Origin: Paenibacillus sp. J5C2022
GTDB lineage: Bacteria > Bacillota > Bacilli > Paenibacillales > Paenibacillaceae
DNA length: 64,000 nucleotides
NCBI RefSeq assembly: GCF_025567625.1
Contig: NZ_JAOQJC010000013.1
Span: 1 to 64,000 of the forward strand
Reading direction: 5' to 3'
How positions within the stretch are numbered: the first letter of the stretch is position 1; every line of letters starts with the position of its first letter. Made by a program: the position numbers and the translations under genes. Shown here piece by piece: positions 60,636-64,000 of the stretch. The notes beneath the pieces were generated by a model. That model was not told the origin of the DNA. It made no database searches and saw only the letters and a program-made list of their open reading frames with translations.

Positions 60636-61467
60636 TTGCTCCCCTCCTCTGCACACGATAGACATCCAGGGCATTGAGATGCATGACCTTCTCAAGCGCG
60701 GCATGAGATTGGGCCCTCAGGAACGTCTCGGTGATTTCAACCGCATCGCCGTAGTTTCCTTTCAACTCCAGAAGCGGCCAATCCGAGCCGAACAGGCAGC
60801 GGTCTTCGCCGAACGCATGGAACACCGTCTCCAGCAACGTCTCGTAGCATTCCGCATCCGTTGGCGCCTTCGCTGCTCCCGCTAGAGGGATCAACGCCGA
60901 CAGCTTCATATATACATTACCGCAAGCCGCCATATCATCGACAAATTGCCGGTACTCGCGCGTTAAAGTCCGAGCATCCGTCTGCATTCGGGCGAAATGC
61001 TCGATGATGAATGTCACTTCCGGATTGTCCTCGACAAGTCCCCGATACTTGGCTATCCCGGTGAACTCTCCGAGAAATTCCAGCACATTGGCAGGCTTCC
61101 CGGCAACATACGCCGCATTGCTCTTCGTCTGTGCTGTCGGCTCCTTATCGCATAAAAAGCGAAATCCGCGAAACTTGGAATAACGGCAGAATTCATCATA
61201 GTACGCCTTGAAATCCGCTGAATCGGCATCAATGAACCCAATAATCGCGGCAACGGCCGGATCGTCATGCATCGTCTGCAGTATTAGCTCCGTCTGCTCC
61301 GGCTGGGTCGTGCAGGCAACGACAACCGCCTGCGTAATGCCAGCTGAAGCTGCTGTCCGTACAAAATCGGCAGGCGTTACTTTGCGGTATAGCGGCGTAT
61401 CCGGAGTCGGCCACTCGAAATTCCCTGCTGAAGGATCATACAGATGGATATGCGTGTCAATTCTCAT
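60628..61467 (-). CDS. amidohydrolase family protein, lactonase candidate
   Basis: A 279-residue TIM-barrel amidohydrolase of the L-fuconolactonase/amidohydro-rel (COG3618) type. The metal-binding HxH is H6 and H8 (MRIDTHIHLYDP), with later His in IIEHFARM and Asp in LFGSDWPLLEL. Relatives open sugar lactones. ATG at 61467 has AAGGAG ten bases upstream and matches the usual family N-terminus. An ATG 12 codons earlier (61503) overlaps the dehydratase stop as TAATG and is also possible. Confidence 0.88.
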   Translation of the reverse strand: MRIDTHIHLYDPSAGNFEWPTPDTPLYRKVTPADFVRTAASAGITQAVVVACTTQPEQTELILQTMHDDPAVAAIIGFIDADSADFKAYYDEFCRYSKFRGFRFLCDKEPTAQTKSNAAYVAGKPANVLEFLGEFTGIAKYRGLVEDNPEVTFIIEHFARMQTDARTLTREYRQFVDDMAACGNVYMKLSALIPLAGAAKAPTDAECYETLLETVFHAFGEDRCLFGSDWPLLELKGNYGDAVEITETFLRAQSHAALEKVMHLNALDVYRVQRRGANE

Positions 61468-61502
61468 GGTTGCTGAACTCCTTGTACCAGTCTTGTCATC
61501 CA

Positions 61503-62693
61503 TTACGCCTCTCCCTCGACTGCGAAATATTCGGTCACATGCTTGTGCAGCGCCTGCTCTTCGATCTGTACGCCCAGCCCCGGCTCATTCGGTACATGCA
61601 AACGCCCTTTCTCCAACTTGAAAGATACGTGCGAGTACGCTGCGCTTGCGTCAAGCGCTACAGGTTGGTATTCATAGATTAAAAAATTCGAAAGCGCCGC
61701 GGAAACATGTATCGAAGCCGCGTGTCCGACAGCCTGATGCGTGCTCAAATGCGGAGCCAGCGACACATGGGAAGCTTCAGCCAAGTGAGCGATTCTCATC
61801 ATTTCCGTAATGCCGTTCCTCCCGACATCGGGTTGAACCACCTCTGCCGCGCCGCGAGCTATCCATTCTTTGAAGGTATACATCGTGCGAAGCGGCTCGC
61901 CTAAAGCAATCGGCGTATCAATCGCTTCCGCAAGCTTCCGGTGACCGTTGATATCCTCGAACATAAGAGGCGCTTCGAAGAACAGTGCATCCATCTCGCC
62001 TAACCTTCTGCCCAGCATGTACGCTTCCTGATGAGTCAGCTTCCCGTGCGCGTCGCACATCACATCCAATTGATCAGCGTCATAAGCCGCCCTAATCGCT
62101 TCAAGCAGCTTCAGCTCTTTGCTGCTCCCTTTGCCGCCGAGCGTATGAATTTTGACAGCGTCAAATCCCGCTTCTTTTATGCGGGCTACGCTTTCCATTC
62201 GCTCTTGCACATTTTTTCCCGGCACACTGGAGCAATAGCAGCGCAGCTTATCCCGATATTTACCGCCTAACAGCATATATACCGGCTGCATGAGTGCCTT
62301 CCCTTTCAAATCCCAGAACGCAATATCAAGCCCGGCCATCGCATCAACCAAGTAGCCTCCGTTATAGCCCCTTTCGCGGCATGTATCCAGCATTTTGTCC
62401 CACAAATATTGGTTCTGCAGCGGATTCTTGCCAAGCACTAGCGGCGCAAGCAGCGATTTGATAATCGTTGCTGCCACTTCCGGATGAGTAGGTGCCAATA
62501 TCTCCCCCCATCCGATCAGGCCATTATCCGTTGTAAGCTTGACGAATACCGTTTCCGAATGAGTGGAATATACACAGGAGCGTACGCCTTCATTAACGAA
62601 ATAATCCTTCGTGATAAAGCGTCTGTTGCTTGCGTCAACCGGTTGTTCCGGCGGAATTTTGACAATGTACACTTCGATACGTTTAATGATCAT
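61503..62693 (-). CDS. enolase superfamily sugar acid dehydratase (mandelate racemase type)
   Basis: A 396-residue enolase-superfamily enzyme with the capping domain up to about 125 and a (beta/alpha)8 barrel. Barrel residues include K181 (VKIHTLG), metal ligand D214 (CDAHG), Glu in FFEAP near 240 and Glu in IALGEP near 265, and the terminal His in SLAPHLSTH. This set is that of sugar acid (fuconate/galactonate-type) dehydratases. The second Lys of the usual KxK is His here, as in some dehydratases. First gene of the operon, divergent from the DUF4432 gene. Confidence 0.92.
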   Translation of the reverse strand: MIIKRIEVYIVKIPPEQPVDASNRRFITKDYFVNEGVRSCVYSTHSETVFVKLTTDNGLIGWGEILAPTHPEVAATIIKSLLAPLVLGKNPLQNQYLWDKMLDTCRERGYNGGYLVDAMAGLDIAFWDLKGKALMQPVYMLLGGKYRDKLRCYCSSVPGKNVQERMESVARIKEAGFDAVKIHTLGGKGSSKELKLLEAIRAAYDADQLDVMCDAHGKLTHQEAYMLGRRLGEMDALFFEAPLMFEDINGHRKLAEAIDTPIALGEPLRTMYTFKEWIARGAAEVVQPDVGRNGITEMMRIAHLAEASHVSLAPHLSTHQAVGHAASIHVSAALSNFLIYEYQPVALDASAAYSHVSFKLEKGRLHVPNEPGLGVQIEEQALHKHVTEYFAVEGEA

Positions 62694-62765
62694 GGCCGCA
62701 CCTCGACTCTCTTCAGCAGCATTGAAGCAACAGCTCCCTCCGACAAATTTCTGAAGATACTGCTT

Positions 62766-62826
62766 ATCATAAGTGCCACGATGCCTCGATATTTTTAATA
62801 TTTAATGGTCTTGTATTAATATTTTT
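62766..62826. promoter_or_regulatory. divergent activator-type promoter with AATATTTTT boxes
   Basis: For the enolase-family gene the -10 TATGAT lies at 62766-62771 (minus strand). AATATTTAA begins at 62797 and AATATTTTT at 62818, that is 25 and 46 bases from the -10, identical to the SLH enzyme promoter; a GATATTTTT copy overlaps the -35 position. For the plus-strand DUF4432 gene a GATAAT sequence at 62845-62850 could serve as -10, sharing the same boxes. Confidence 0.58.
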
Positions 62827-62912
62827 AGATTCAGCCATAAAGCCGATAATAGAGGATTGACGCTGCAAGAAATGTAATGGTAATGTCGATGAAAAATGCA
62901 GGAGGCATCCTT

Positions 62913-63782
62913 ATGATTCGCGAATTGGACATTTGGGGAACCATGAAAGCGGTTATTCTGGAAAATGAAGAGATCGAGGTCATCATACTGCCGGATAAAG
63001 GGAGCGAAATCTTTCGGTACCGCGACAAACGAACAGCGATTGATTATTTGCATGTGTATCAGGAAGAGATCGAACGCTACTTGCAAGATGCGGAACAAGG
63101 TGTCCCCTCTCTGCTAGGCGATTATTTCTTCGGCGGCTGCTATACGATGTTCCCGAACGCCGGCATCGATCAGACTTATGAGAACGGTTATTACGACTAT
63201 CACGGCGATCTGCGCAAGGCTGCCTGGGACTATGCAATCGACGGCTGTACGCTCAAGTTAAAGGCTGGCTCCAGGCATGTGCCGCTCGGCATTGAACGGA
63301 CCGTTCATCTGGAGAAGGAGGGGACTCGGCTTACGTTCACCGATCGGCTCTATTATGATAGCAACCGTCAGGAATCCGGCGCCATCCCTTATATTTACGG
63401 CATTCACCCCTATCACTCTTCTCCTTTATTGGATGAAAATACGAGATGCATAGTAGGAGGAGAAACGGTGGACGTGCTTCCCGCTCGTCAACAGACGATG
63501 AGAAAACTGGAGTTCTACCGTGTAGAGGATGAAGGAATGATCGAAGTGCGAAATCCTGGGCTTCCAAGAAGCATTCAAATTCGTTTCGACAAGGAATTTA
63601 TGAACTATGTATGGGTGTGGCATGATCACGACGAGACTGGAACGCCATATGTGACCTCCCTGATTCCATGTACGGTCAATGGCCATGACGGAATAGCGGG
63701 CGCGGTTGCCAATCATTCCATCCGGTTCATGAAGCCGGGCGAAGAGCTTATCACATCATGGTCGATTGAGCTACATACCTAA
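62913..63782 (+). CDS. DUF4432 family protein, mutarotase-like
   Basis: A 289-residue beta-sandwich protein of the galactose mutarotase-like/DUF4432 group. Candidate active-site positions are GIHPYH (His pair) and the late SLIPCTVNG segment. It probably interconverts anomers of the sugar handled by the locus. ATG at 62913 has AGGAGG seven bases upstream; a longer ORF by 12 residues starts before this site. The first of at least two plus-strand genes, followed 19 bases later by the SDR gene. Confidence 0.85.
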   Translation: MIRELDIWGTMKAVILENEEIEVIILPDKGSEIFRYRDKRTAIDYLHVYQEEIERYLQDAEQGVPSLLGDYFFGGCYTMFPNAGIDQTYENGYYDYHGDLRKAAWDYAIDGCTLKLKAGSRHVPLGIERTVHLEKEGTRLTFTDRLYYDSNRQESGAIPYIYGIHPYHSSPLLDENTRCIVGGETVDVLPARQQTMRKLEFYRVEDEGMIEVRNPGLPRSIQIRFDKEFMNYVWVWHDHDETGTPYVTSLIPCTVNGHDGIAGAVANHSIRFMKPGEELITSWSIELHT

Positions 63783-63801
63783 AACTGAATGAGGTGAGAA
63801 A

Positions 63802-64000
63802 ATGTGCTTAAAGGATAAAGTTGCTATCATTACTGGCGCTGGGTCAGGTATTGACCGAAGTTCTGCAATACTATTCGCTAAAGAGGGAGCTATCGTTGTT
63901 GTCGCTGACTATGATCTGGATAAGGGGTCAGAGACGGTTGAGCTGGTACGCTCGCAAGGTAGAGAAGCTGTCGTTATTCAAGCTGACGTAACCGTGCCTG
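63802..64000 (+). CDS. SDR family NAD(P)-dependent oxidoreductase (truncated by window end)
   Basis: The first 66 codons of a short-chain dehydrogenase. The cofactor loop TGAGSGID (about residues 11-18) fits TGxxxGxG with the last Gly replaced by Asp. VVVADYDLDKGSETVELV gives an acidic residue after strand 2, which favours NAD over NADP, and the strand reaching ADVT is present. GAGGTG eight bases upstream supports ATG at 63802. The catalytic Tyr-Lys lies beyond the window. It likely oxidises the sugar or an acid of the same pathway. Confidence 0.9.
   Translation, partial: MCLKDKVAIITGAGSGIDRSSAILFAKEGAIVVVADYDLDKGSETVELVRSQGREAVVIQADVTVP

Overview
The window looks like chromosome of a spore-forming Gram-positive bacterium of the Paenibacillus/Cohnella type. 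This is inferred from the yqeG-yqeH-aroE-yhbY-nadD-yqeK-rsfS operon order, the spoVAC-AD-AE sporulation genes, an S-layer-homology (SLH) anchored giant enzyme, two Lpl/Ytc-type sugar ABC transporters with YesM/YesN or membrane AraC regulators, and strong AGGAGG-type ribosome binding sites. No rRNA, tRNA, CRISPR array, prophage or insertion sequence was seen. Nearly all genes lie on the minus strand in tightly coupled operons; many starts were moved from the longest ORF to an internal codon because of an ATGA/TAATG overlap or a clear ribosome binding site.

Layout. 1-670: non-coding, with six exact-length copies of a 52-bp tandem repeat. 671-6840: housekeeping operon for ribosome assembly, NAD and shikimate, with cvfB inserted before the yqeM methyltransferase. 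6839-11450: MoxR-DUF58-transglutaminase operon. 11464-13402: spoVA operon. 13535-14589: a TIM-barrel isomerase and a 31-residue membrane peptide. 14657-20729: Opp/Nik-type five-gene importer ending in a LacI-family regulator. 20817-24558: two ABC exporter pairs flanking a GntR/YtrA-type repressor, with AGTGTA operator half-sites on the promoter. 24642-26823: small cytochrome c and modAB. 26824-27458: non-coding with a duplicated 106-bp unit.

27459-34350: one operon encoding a SorC-type regulator, an Rbs-type importer, a TrpA-like TIM-barrel enzyme and an FGGY sugar kinase, laid out like an AI-2 (lsr) operon but with an unusual lyase candidate. 34479-41188: DUF2935 protein, an LplABC-like importer and its divergent membrane AraC regulator. 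41195-44664: three-gene TagO-type/GT4/FAD-enzyme glycan operon. 44665-45136: non-coding with degenerate repeats.

45137-64000: an 18.9-kb glycan-use locus. It encodes an enolase-family dehydratase, an amidohydrolase-family lactonase candidate, an aldo/keto reductase, a 669-residue protein of unknown function, an LplBC-type importer, a YesMN two-component system, a cell-wall-anchored parallel beta-helix enzyme, a creatininase-family hydrolase and a RidA-family deaminase. A DUF4432 mutarotase-like protein and an SDR dehydrogenase are transcribed divergently. Three promoters in this locus carry AATATTTTT boxes at nearly the same distance from the -10 element and lack a good -35. This points to one activator, probably the YesN-like regulator encoded in the locus. 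The gene set suggests that an extracellular polysaccharide is cut, imported and oxidised by a non-phosphorylative dehydrogenase-lactonase-dehydratase route.
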